A stretch of DNA of 15,237 bases from Flavobacteriaceae bacterium (GTDB taxonomy: Bacteria > Bacteroidota > Bacteroidia > Flavobacteriales > Flavobacteriaceae), in the NCBI GenBank assembly GCA_008081175.1, contig VMCW01000073.1:1-15237 (forward strand), written 5' to 3'. Shown here piece after piece: positions 7,732 through 14,855 of the stretch. The notes beneath the pieces are model-generated. The model was not told the origin of the DNA. It worked only from the letters and a program-made list of their open reading frames with translations, and ran no database searches. The stretch's first letter is position 1. The number at the start of each line of letters is the position of its first letter. The position numbers were made by a program, and so were the translations under genes.

Positions 7732-8286
7732 TTAGACGGTTAAAATTTCTTTTTCTTTTACGCTGAAAATTTGATCTGCTTTGGCGATGTATTGATCCGT
7801 CAGATTTTGAATGTCAATTTCATAGTTTTTTTGAACGTCCTCTGAAGTGTCTGATTTTTTAATTTCGGAATTGGCGTCTTTTCGTGCCGCACGAATCGAA
7901 ATTTTTGCATTTTCTGCTTCTGATTTTGCCAGTTTAGCCAGTTCTTTTCTACGTTCTTCTGTGAGGGCTGGAATATTGATAATGATTGACTCGCCATTAT
8001 TCATTGGGTTGAATCCTAGGTTTGCAATCAAAATTGCTTTTTCAACGTCTGCAAGGATATTTTTTTCCCAAGGTTGTACAGTCAGTGTTTTTCCATCTGG
8101 GGTGTTGATGTTGGCTACTTGTGATAGTGGTGTTGGGGTTCCGTAATACTCTACTTTTACTCCAGATAGCATGATTGGATTAGCTTTTCCTGCGCGTATA
8201 TTGAGCATCTCTTTTTCCAAATGAGCCAATGCGGCATCCATGCTTTCTTTAGCAGCATCGACAATAAATTGCATTTCTTCTTCCAT
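7732..8286 (-). CDS. frr: Ribosome recycling factor
   Basis: This factor acts with EF-G to split the post-termination ribosome. It has 184 residues, the family's standard size. A three-helix bundle is broken by the small beta domain. Helix 1 ends LNIRAGKANP (about 28-37), then comes VEYYGTPTPLSQVANI (about 45-60). The loop TPDGKTLTVQPWEK and the segment LGFNPMNNGESIIINIPALTEERRK carry the usual signatures. The conserved arginine needed for ribosome binding (E. coli R132) is at residue 132, in AKISIRAARKDAN. The start is 10 nt after the pyrH stop, the classic pyrH-frr pairing, so translation of both is probably linked. I see no unusual feature. Confidence 0.98.
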   Translation of the reverse strand: MEEEMQFIVDAAKESMDAALAHLEKEMLNIRAGKANPIMLSGVKVEYYGTPTPLSQVANINTPDGKTLTVQPWEKNILADVEKAILIANLGFNPMNNGESIIINIPALTEERRKELAKLAKSEAENAKISIRAARKDANSEIKKSDTSEDVQKNYEIDIQNLTDQYIAKADQIFSVKEKEILTV

Positions 8287-8296
8287 TGTATTCTAA

Positions 8297-9004
8297 TTAT
8301 AAATCGACACGAGTTCCAATGTTTTCACCTTTGACTACGTTGTATAGGTTCCCGGGCGTGTTCATATCGAAAACGATAATCGGTAGTTTGTTTTCTTGAC
8401 TCAGCGTAAAAGCTGTAGTATCCATGACTTTAATCCCTTTTTTGAGAACTTCGTCAAAAGACAAATTGTCGAATTTAGTCGCTTTAATATTTTTTTCTGG
8501 ATCATCTGTGTAGATGCCGTCTACTCGAGTTCCTTTTAAAATGACGTCAGCATTGATTTCAATAGCACGGAGCACCGCAGCAGAATCTGTAGTAAAAAAG
8601 GGATTTCCTGTACCGGATCCAAAAATGACCACTCTGTTTTTTTCAAGATGACGCGTTGCTTTTCTTTTTATGAAAGGCTCCGCTATAGCCTCGATTTTAA
8701 TTGCTGTTTGTAACCTAGTAGGAATGTTGTTGTTTTCTAAAGCACCTTGTAAGGCCAAACCGTTTATAACTGTTGCAAGCATTCCCATGTAGTCTGCTTG
8801 TACGCGGTCCATACCTTTACTCGCTCCAGAAATTCCTCTAAAGATATTTCCACCTCCAATAACAATTGCTATTTCGATTCCTTGATCAAAAACCTTTTTT
8901 ATTTCCTTTGCATAACTGTCGATCCGTTCAGGATCTATACCGTGGCTCTGATTTCCCATTAGGGCTTCACCACTTAATTTCAAGAGAATTCTACGGTATT
9001 TCAT
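8297..9004 (-). CDS. pyrH: Uridylate (UMP) kinase
   Basis: This enzyme phosphorylates UMP to UDP with ATP, a committed step of pyrimidine nucleotide supply; the bacterial enzyme is a hexamer of the amino-acid kinase fold. It has 235 residues, which is typical. Visible motifs are the ATP/phosphate loop LLKLSGEALMG (7-17), GGGNIFRG (50-57), the UMP-binding region DYMGMLATVINGLALQ (71-86), GTGNPFFTTDSAA (131-143) and the nucleotide loop KGTRVDGIYTDDP (157-169). The start MKYRRILLKLSGE is standard. It is the first gene of a probable pyrH-frr-MMPL transcript, with a TATATTTG promoter element 18 nt ahead of the start. The family is commonly feedback-controlled by UTP and activated by GTP; nothing in the DNA shows extra control. 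Confidence 0.98.
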   Translation of the reverse strand: MKYRRILLKLSGEALMGNQSHGIDPERIDSYAKEIKKVFDQGIEIAIVIGGGNIFRGISGASKGMDRVQADYMGMLATVINGLALQGALENNNIPTRLQTAIKIEAIAEPFIKRKATRHLEKNRVVIFGSGTGNPFFTTDSAAVLRAIEINADVILKGTRVDGIYTDDPEKNIKATKFDNLSFDEVLKKGIKVMDTTAFTLSQENKLPIIVFDMNTPGNLYNVVKGENIGTRVDL

Positions 9005-9022
9005 TTAGAAAAGCTGTGACTA

Positions 9023-9030
9023 CAAATATA
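9023..9030 (-). promoter_or_regulatory. Candidate -7 promoter element for pyrH-frr (TATATTTG)
   Basis: On the minus strand this reads TATATTTG, a full match to TAnnTTTG, 18 nt before the pyrH ATG. No TTG box lies at the expected 17-19 nt spacing. The leader would be about 14 nt. The 164-nt gap 9005-9168 holds this site and otherwise AT-rich sequence; I see no clear terminator for truB in it, only a 4-bp GGTT/GACC hairpin. Confidence 0.5.
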
Positions 9031-9168
9031 GAAATTAAAGGAGAATTTATTTTGCTTGACTTGCTTATAATTTTTACTCTTCAAAACGATTTAAGTTTCA
9101 AAAGATTCTCCAGGTCTATCAACCGACTTCTTTAAATACGTTTTTTTGAATAAATAGTTTGGATTGCG

Positions 9169-9912
9169 TCACTTTTTGTTTTGGTGAACACTGTGAATGT
9201 TTTTTTCCGAAAAGACGTCTGAGACACTCCTCATGTTGTAGGCATCCTCGAGTTTGTAGGGGCCGATTTGAGTTCTTTTTAGCGAAGATAGGTAGGCGCC
9301 TGACAGTAGTTCCTTACCCAGATCGTGCGCAAGACTTCGGATGTAGGTTCCTTTACTACACTGAATTAGAAAATCTACTTCTGGAAGAGCAACCCTTTTT
9401 ATTTCAAATTTATGAACTGTAACTTGGCGTGCTTCTATCTCTGTTGTTTTTCCAGTGCGTGCAATTTCATAGAGTCGTTTTCCCTCTTTTTTTATTGCTG
9501 AAAAAAGGGGAGGGTGTTGTTGGAGAACTCCAGTAAATTTTAGAGCTTTCTCTTTAATATAATTTTCGTCTAGGTGCGTTATGGGAAACTGTTGATCAAT
9601 TTCTGTTTCGCAATCATAAGAAGGAGTAGTTGCCCCCAGTGTAAACGTTCCTGTATAAGTTTTTTCTTGCCCTTGAAGTGTGCTGATGCTTTTGGTTTTC
9701 TTGCCAGTGCAAATCAATAAAAGACCTGTCGCTAGTGGGTCCAAGGTTCCTGCATGACCTACTTTAAGCTTTTTTAAACCACTTTCATTTTTTAGATGCC
9801 AGCGTATCTTGTTGACCACTTGAAAGGAAGTCCATCCTAAGGGCTTGTCTATTAAAAAAACTTGCCCCTCCAAAAGAGTATCTGCTGTAAACTTTTTATT
9901 AAAAAAGTCCAT
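9169..9912 (-). CDS. truB: tRNA pseudouridine(55) synthase
   Basis: This enzyme converts U55 in the T-loop of most tRNAs to pseudouridine. It has 247 residues, the short form that lacks a long C-terminal PUA domain. Motif I, FLIDKPLGWTSFQVVNKIR (19-37), is followed by the catalytic motif VGHAGTLDPLATG, with nucleophile Asp 58. Next come the KTYTGTFTLGATTPSYDCET region (about 84-103), QQHPPLFSAIKKEGKRLYE (about 131-149) and CSKGTYIRSLAHDLG (about 184-198), where Arg and Asp are conserved. The start overlaps the end of uppP by 14 nt, and no nearer alternative Met exists before the first motif, so I keep this start. It is the last gene of the ftsX-DUF3098-uppP-truB unit. Confidence 0.97.
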   Translation of the reverse strand: MDFFNKKFTADTLLEGQVFLIDKPLGWTSFQVVNKIRWHLKNESGLKKLKVGHAGTLDPLATGLLLICTGKKTKSISTLQGQEKTYTGTFTLGATTPSYDCETEIDQQFPITHLDENYIKEKALKFTGVLQQHPPLFSAIKKEGKRLYEIARTGKTTEIEARQVTVHKFEIKRVALPEVDFLIQCSKGTYIRSLAHDLGKELLSGAYLSSLKRTQIGPYKLEDAYNMRSVSDVFSEKNIHSVHQNKK

Positions 9913-10690
9913 AACTTATGGTTAATACGCCTACAAGGATACAGTAATAGCTAAAGTATTTGAGTTGACTGTTTTTAACTAAGGCAATCATCCATTTACA
10001 AGCAAAAATTCCCGTTATGAATGCAGCTCCAAAGCCAATTAATAAAGCCAACAGGTTCGTGTTACCTTGAGCGCCCTCATAATCCATTGCGGTTTTTGCC
10101 ATACTTCCAAAAATGAGAGGCAATACCATCAAGAAAGAAAAACGTGCAGCTTTTTCTCGATCGATTCCCAAAAGCACAGCACTAGCAATTGTAGAGCCGC
10201 TGCGTGAAATTCCCGGTAGGATAGCTACTGCCTGTACAATACCCAAGATAATGGCATTGGTATATGAAACCTCTTTTCTGGTTTTTTTTGGGCGATCAGC
10301 TAAAAAAAGAAAAACTGCGGTTAGTAATAACATGAGACCAACTAAAAGTAGGTTTCGAGAAAACAATTGTTCAATGAACTCTTGTAAAAACAATCCAACA
10401 AAAACTGCCGGAAACATTGAAAGTAAAATCTTTAATGAAAAGTAGTTGTTTTCATCCTTTTTAAATTGAATTAAACTTTTTAGTAGTTGGATAATGTCTT
10501 TTCTAAAAACAACTACTGTGCTTAGGGCAGTTCCAAAATGGAGTACGAGAGTAAGAAACAGACTTTCTTGACCTACACTCTCATTTCCGAAAAGAGCTTT
10601 TCCTATTTCCAAGTGACCACTAGAAGATATCGGTAAAAATTCAGTAAGACCTTGAATTATTCCTAAAATAAGAGCTTCTAGATAACTCAT
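9899..10690 (-). CDS. uppP: Undecaprenyl-diphosphatase (bacitracin-resistance type)
   Basis: This integral membrane phosphatase turns undecaprenyl diphosphate into the monophosphate, recycling the lipid carrier for peptidoglycan and other wall polymers. Loss of the free pyrophosphate substrate is why the family was first noted for bacitracin resistance (BacA). It has 263 residues, the usual size. The two signature motifs are present: GIIQGLTEFLPISSSGHL (10-27, with catalytic Glu 17 and His 26) and LPGISRSGSTIASA (158-171, with Arg 163). About eight hydrophobic helices fill the rest. The start shares an ATGA with the stop of the DUF3098 gene (4-nt overlap), and its end overlaps truB by 14 nt, so translation is likely coupled along the unit. 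Confidence 0.97.
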   Translation of the reverse strand: MSYLEALILGIIQGLTEFLPISSSGHLEIGKALFGNESVGQESLFLTLVLHFGTALSTVVVFRKDIIQLLKSLIQFKKDENNYFSLKILLSMFPAVFVGLFLQEFIEQLFSRNLLLVGLMLLLTAVFLFLADRPKKTRKEVSYTNAIILGIVQAVAILPGISRSGSTIASAVLLGIDREKAARFSFLMVLPLIFGSMAKTAMDYEGAQGNTNLLALLIGFGAAFITGIFACKWMIALVKNSQLKYFSYYCILVGVLTISYGLF

Positions 10691-10932
10691 TCCTTCGGCC
10701 TTGGATTGGTTAAAATGGAGTACATAGCCACGCCAAAGCCTAAAAGTACTAGTGAGGGTGCCAGTCGGATTCTTCGAAAATTAAAAATTTCTTCATTGAA
10801 ATAATTGGGATCCTCGCTTCCACCACCCGCCATTAAAATAAAACCAATAGCTATAATCAAAAGGGCAGCAAACAGAATGCGGTAGTTGTGCTTTTGAAAT
10901 AAAAAGTTTTTTTTAGGTGTTTTCTTTTTCAT
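10687..10932 (-). CDS. DUF3098 two-helix membrane protein
   Basis: This 81-residue protein has a basic N-terminus (MKKKTPKKNFLF), two membrane helices (about 17-35 and 57-75) and a conserved loop. The loop reads LMAGGGSEDPNYFNEEIF, then FRRIRLAPSLVLLGF. I recognise this as the DUF3098 consensus, widespread in Bacteroidota and of unknown function. It is set 7 nt after ftsX and overlaps uppP by 4 nt. That tight placement between a division protein and a lipid-carrier phosphatase suggests a role in envelope growth or septation, but this is inference from context. Both ends probably face the cytoplasm, given the positive N-terminus and the Lys/Arg tail (NPRPKE). Confidence 0.88.
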   Translation of the reverse strand: MKKKTPKKNFLFQKHNYRILFAALLIIAIGFILMAGGGSEDPNYFNEEIFNFRRIRLAPSLVLLGFGVAMYSILTNPRPKE

Positions 10933-10939
10933 AAGCTGA

Positions 10940-11818
10940 TTAGTAAACGGCGTCCGTTTTTAAGTTTAAATAGCGTTGCGTCGCAAAAAAGGTGCTGATG
11001 GATGTTATTCCAACTCCTAAAATTAAAATTCCTCCATACACGAGCATTAGTTCCTTTTTTTGTTTCAGCATTTCGAGTTCTGGAAAACGAGAATTTACCT
11101 CCCAGAGCAAAAAACTTAAAAGAAGAAGTGCAAGAAAAGAGCTCAGTATTCCCAATCTCAAATGACTCCAAATAAAGGGCTTTCGAATAAAAGATTTTGT
11201 AGCTCCTACTAGCTGCATGGTTTTGATGATTACTCTTTTGGAGTATATGGAAAGACGAATGGAACTGTTAATTAACACCAACGCAATTCCAATGAAAAGA
11301 ACAGTACAGATCATAAGAACAACCGAAATTTTTTGAATGTTTTCGTCCAAAAGTGTCACTAAAGGCTGATCGTAGACAACTTCATCTACAAAGTCTGCAG
11401 ACTCAATTTCATTTTTGGTTTGGGTTAAACTCAACGTATTTACATAATTAGCATTGAAATAAATGTCAAGAGAATTGAGCAAGGGGTTATAGCCTAAAAA
11501 TTCTAAAAAATCCTCTCCGATGTCTCTGGAATATTGTTCAGCAGCTTCTTCTTTGGGGGTATATTGTACTTTTTTAGTTGCTGGGTCGAGTTGTATTTTT
11601 TTTTGAAGTTGTGTGATTTCGATATCTTTTGCACTGTCTTTTAAATAAACAGTCATCACAATTTGTTCTTTGAAATGGGATGCTACATTCTTAGTGTTGA
11701 GTAAAAAAAGTCCTAAAACACCTAAAAAAAGCAAAACGACTGTGATGCTTATAACCACAGAAACATAGCTGTTCAGCACTCTTTTTTTAGGATAACTGTC
11801 ATTAAAGTTTGTGGACAC
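10940..11818 (-). CDS. ftsX: Cell-division membrane protein FtsX
   Basis: This is the permease-like subunit of the FtsEX complex, which signals across the inner membrane to activate peptidoglycan hydrolases at the septum. It has 292 residues. There is one helix near 17-40, a large periplasmic domain (about 41-163) and three helices near 164-184, 222-240 and 257-279. The conserved cytoplasmic segment IIKTMQLVGATKSFIRKPF (197-215), which contacts FtsE in the family, is intact. The start codon is GTG at 11818 (minus strand). I see no in-frame ATG upstream before a stop, and the next Met is residue 55, past the first helix. FtsE is not adjacent, which is common in Bacteroidota. It is the first gene of the unit with DUF3098, uppP and truB. 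Confidence 0.93.
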   Translation of the reverse strand: MSTNFNDSYPKKRVLNSYVSVVISITVVLLFLGVLGLFLLNTKNVASHFKEQIVMTVYLKDSAKDIEITQLQKKIQLDPATKKVQYTPKEEAAEQYSRDIGEDFLEFLGYNPLLNSLDIYFNANYVNTLSLTQTKNEIESADFVDEVVYDQPLVTLLDENIQKISVVLMICTVLFIGIALVLINSSIRLSIYSKRVIIKTMQLVGATKSFIRKPFIWSHLRLGILSSFLALLLLSFLLWEVNSRFPELEMLKQKKELMLVYGGILILGVGITSISTFFATQRYLNLKTDAVY

Positions 11819-11889
11819 AGGCTTTGTTTTTGTAAAAGTAAAAAAGAAATAGAAAGATACCTCTTGAGATAAAATATTCTTTTAGCTTT

Positions 11890-11918
11890 TTGACATTCAA
11901 GCAATAAGCTTATTTTTG
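11890..11918 (+). promoter_or_regulatory. Bacteroidetes-type promoter of leuS
   Basis: TTG at 11890-11892 and TATTTTTG at 11911-11918 are separated by 18 nt, a full match to the Bacteroidetes housekeeping pattern (TTG, 17-19 nt, TAnnTTTG). Transcription should begin about 4 nt later, near 11922. That is about 11 nt before the ATG at 11933, so the GTG at 11918 lies inside the promoter and cannot start the protein. Confidence 0.75.
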
Positions 11919-11932
11919 TGGCTTTTATAAGG

Positions 11933-14764
11933 ATGAACAGCAAAACTGTGGGATATAACTTTCAACAAATCGAAAAAAAATGGCGTGCGTATTGGGAAAA
12001 AAACAAAACCTTTCATGCACTAAATAATACTGAAAAGCCCAAGTTTTACATCTTGGACATGTTCCCTTATCCCTCAGGTTCTGGTCTTCATGTAGGGCAT
12101 CCCTTAGGGTATATTGCTAGTGATATTTTTTCTCGCTATAAAAGACATAAAGGTTTTAATGTATTGCATCCACAGGGGTATGATTCTTTTGGTTTGCCAG
12201 CAGAGCAATACGCCATCCAAACAGGGCAGCATCCTTCAAAAACAACACAAGAAAACATAGACCGTTACAGGGATCAGTTAGATCAAATGGGTTTTTCATA
12301 CGATTGGAGTCGAGAGGTGAGAACTTCTGATGCTAATTTTTACAAGTGGACGCAATGGATCTTCCTGCTTCTTTTTGAGCATTACTATTGTGTGGATACA
12401 GATAAAGCACAACCGGTAAATGATCTCATCACTCTTTTTGAAAAAGAAGGAAACTCAAAGGTCAATGCAGTCTGTAGTCCAGGTATTGAAGTTTTTAGTG
12501 CAGAGGATTGGAAGGGGTTTAACCCAGTAAAAAAAGAAGAAATTCTTTTGGGTTATCGTTTGACTTATCTTTCTGAAACCGAAGTAAACTGGTGTGCGGA
12601 ATTAGGCACTGTTTTAGCAAATGATGAAATCATCAACGGTGTATCTGAAAGGGGAGGTTATCCTGTTACCAAAAAGAAAATGAAACAATGGAGTATGCGT
12701 ATAGGAGCTTATGCTGAACGTCTACTCCAAGGTCTGGAAATGATTGACTGGTCTGACTCTTTAAAAGAAATGCAACGCAATTGGATAGGAAAATCCATCG
12801 GCGCAAAGGTGTTTTTTGAGGTGGAAGGACATGATGAGAAAATCGAGGTTTTTACAACACGACCCGACACCTTGTTTGGAGTTACTTTTATGACATTGGC
12901 ACCAGAGCTAGAACTTGTTCAAAAAATCACCCATCCCGATCAGAAAAATGAGGTGGAAGCTTATATCAAAGCAACACAGCAACGTTCGCAGAGAGAGCGA
13001 ATGGCAGATGTGAAAAACACTACTGGTGTGTTCACAGGAGGATATGCATTACATCCGTTCACAGGAGATCGTATTCCGATTTGGATCGGGGATTACGTTT
13101 TAGCAGATTATGGAACGGGTGCTGTTATGGCTGTACCTTGTGGAGATCAAAGAGATTATGATTTTGCTAAGCATTTTGATTTGCCTATTAAAAATATTTT
13201 TAAAGGAGTCTCTGTAGCAACTGAAGCTTTTTCGGATAAAGCCACAGCTGTTATTGACCATTCAGATTTTCTCACAGGTTTACCCTACAAGCAAGCTATG
13301 GAGAAAGTTATTGAAGCCTTAGAAGAAAAAGGATGTGGTTCGGGTACGGTAAACTATCGTTTGAGAGATGCTATTTTCAGCAGACAGCGTTATTGGGGAG
13401 AACCCATCCCAATGTATTACAAGGAAGGGATGCCACAACCTCTTTCCTTAGAAGACTTGCCTCTCAGATTACCAGACGTAGAAAAATATTTGCCCACACC
13501 AGAGGGCGCACCACCGCTTGGGAATGCAAAATCATGGGCGTGGGATACTAAATCAAGAAAAGTGGTAGGAAACGATGCAATAGATCATAAGAGGGTCTTT
13601 CCTTTGGAGTTGAATACCATGCCGGGTTGGGCGGGAAGCTCCTGGTATTTCTACAGGTATATGGATCCAAAAAATGATGAAGAATTTGTAGGTAAAGAAG
13701 CAGCTGCCTACTGGAAGGATGTGGATCTTTACCTTGGGGGTAGTGAACATGCTACAGGGCATTTACTGTACTCTCGCTTTTGGCAAAAATTTCTATTTGA
13801 CCTCGGATTACTTCCTGTAGAGGAGTATGCAAAAAAATTGATCAACCAAGGCATGATTTTAGGGACTTCAGCTTTTATATACAGAAAGCCGGGCACACAA
13901 ACCTATTTATCAAAAGATCTTTTGAATGATACCGAAACCTTCGAACCTGTTCGTGTAGACGTTAATCTAGTGAATGCCTCTGATGAATTGAATATAGAAG
14001 GATTAAAAAAATGGCAAGTACAGTTTGAAACAGCTGAATTTAAATCCAACAAGGGTGTTTTTAAGGTGGGTAGAGAAGTGGAAAAAATGTCCAAATCAAA
14101 ATATAATGTAGTCAACCCAGATGAAATCTGCGAGCAGTATGGAGCCGATACACTTCGAATGTACGAAATGTTCTTAGGGCCAATAGAGCAAGCAAAGCCT
14201 TGGAATACAGCGGGAATTTCAGGAGTACATAATTTCTTAAAGAAGTACTGGCGTTTGTTTTATAATGAAGACCAATGGATTGTCAACGAGGAAAAGCCGA
14301 GTAAACAATCTCTTAAGGCACTTCACGAAACGATAAAAAAAGTGACCTCAGATATTGAGCAATTTTCTTTCAATACTTGTGTGAGTTCGTTTATGATTTG
14401 TGTAAACGAATTGACACAAATGAATTGTCACAGTAGAGAAATACTAACTCCACTCACGGTACTTTTATCTCCATTTGCTCCTCATATTGCTGAGGAAATG
14501 TGGGAAAGATTAGGCCATGCCGAGTCTCTCGTAGCGGAACCTTTCCCAATAGTAAATGAATCCTATCTTGTAGAAGATACTAAAAACTACCCTGTATCTT
14601 TTAATGGTAAAATGCGTTTTACATTGTCTTTATCATTGAGTTTAGATCAAGAAGGAATAAAACAGGCTGTTCTTCAAGACACTAGGACGGCTGAATATCT
14701 ACAGGATGCAATTCCAAAAAAATGGATAATTGTTCCCAATAAAATCATCAATATAGTCTATTGA
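11933..14764 (+). CDS. leuS: Leucyl-tRNA synthetase
   Basis: This class I synthetase charges tRNA-Leu and edits mischarged amino acids. I place the start at ATG 11933 (943 residues), not at the GTG at 11918, because the latter is the last base of the -7 promoter element. A further GTG at 11948 (then GYNFQQIEKKW) is also possible. From ATG 11933, the HIGH-type motif is HVGH at 53-56 and KMSKS is at 718-722. The CP1 editing domain has TTRPDT at 308-313 and later GTGAVMAVPCGDQRD, with the editing Asp kept. An extra segment of about 55 residues (roughly 153-207) precedes ETEVNWC, and the Zn-ribbon cysteines of many LeuRS are absent. A second insertion precedes KMSKS. Both look like Bacteroidota family features. 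It is divergent from ftsX. Confidence 0.97.
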   Translation: MNSKTVGYNFQQIEKKWRAYWEKNKTFHALNNTEKPKFYILDMFPYPSGSGLHVGHPLGYIASDIFSRYKRHKGFNVLHPQGYDSFGLPAEQYAIQTGQHPSKTTQENIDRYRDQLDQMGFSYDWSREVRTSDANFYKWTQWIFLLLFEHYYCVDTDKAQPVNDLITLFEKEGNSKVNAVCSPGIEVFSAEDWKGFNPVKKEEILLGYRLTYLSETEVNWCAELGTVLANDEIINGVSERGGYPVTKKKMKQWSMRIGAYAERLLQGLEMIDWSDSLKEMQRNWIGKSIGAKVFFEVEGHDEKIEVFTTRPDTLFGVTFMTLAPELELVQKITHPDQKNEVEAYIKATQQRSQRERMADVKNTTGVFTGGYALHPFTGDRIPIWIGDYVLADYGTGAVMAVPCGDQRDYDFAKHFDLPIKNIFKGVSVATEAFSDKATAVIDHSDFLTGLPYKQAMEKVIEALEEKGCGSGTVNYRLRDAIFSRQRYWGEPIPMYYKEGMPQPLSLEDLPLRLPDVEKYLPTPEGAPPLGNAKSWAWDTKSRKVVGNDAIDHKRVFPLELNTMPGWAGSSWYFYRYMDPKNDEEFVGKEAAAYWKDVDLYLGGSEHATGHLLYSRFWQKFLFDLGLLPVEEYAKKLINQGMILGTSAFIYRKPGTQTYLSKDLLNDTETFEPVRVDVNLVNASDELNIEGLKKWQVQFETAEFKSNKGVFKVGREVEKMSKSKYNVVNPDEICEQYGADTLRMYEMFLGPIEQAKPWNTAGISGVHNFLKKYWRLFYNEDQWIVNEEKPSKQSLKALHETIKKVTSDIEQFSFNTCVSSFMICVNELTQMNCHSREILTPLTVLLSPFAPHIAEEMWERLGHAESLVAEPFPIVNESYLVEDTKNYPVSFNGKMRFTLSLSLSLDQEGIKQAVLQDTRTAEYLQDAIPKKWIIVPNKIINIVY

Positions 14765-14800
14765 TAGAGCTTTAAAATAGGCTCTTATATTTTAGTTAAA
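14765..14800 (+). terminator. Weak hairpin after leuS
   Basis: A 5-bp stem, AGAGC (14766-14770) with GCTCT (14781-14785), has a 10-nt loop and is followed by TATATTTTAG. The U-run is interrupted, so termination would be partial at best; the downstream peptidase gene may receive read-through from leuS. Confidence 0.3.
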
Positions 14801-14837
14801 ATTGTAAACTAGCGATCGGATTTCATTTGATATCTTG

Positions 14838-14845
14838 TATTTTTG
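14838..14845 (+). promoter_or_regulatory. Candidate -7 promoter element for the zinc peptidase (TATTTTTG)
   Basis: TATTTTTG matches TAnnTTTG exactly and ends 10 nt before the ATG at 14856. A TTG at 14827-14829 is too close (8 nt) to be the -33 box and I see none at the right spacing. The leader would be only about 5-7 nt, so this is either a nearly leaderless start or a chance AT-rich match. Confidence 0.4.
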
Positions 14846-14855
14846 AACAAAAACT

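Noticed and set aside
9040..9110. GGAGAAT (9040-9046) and ATTCTCC (9104-9110) as a hairpin
   Set aside because: Only 7 bp with a 57-nt loop in AT-rich DNA; likely chance.
11918..11932. GTG at 11918 as the leuS start
   Set aside because: It overlaps the last base of a perfect -7 promoter element and would not be transcribed.
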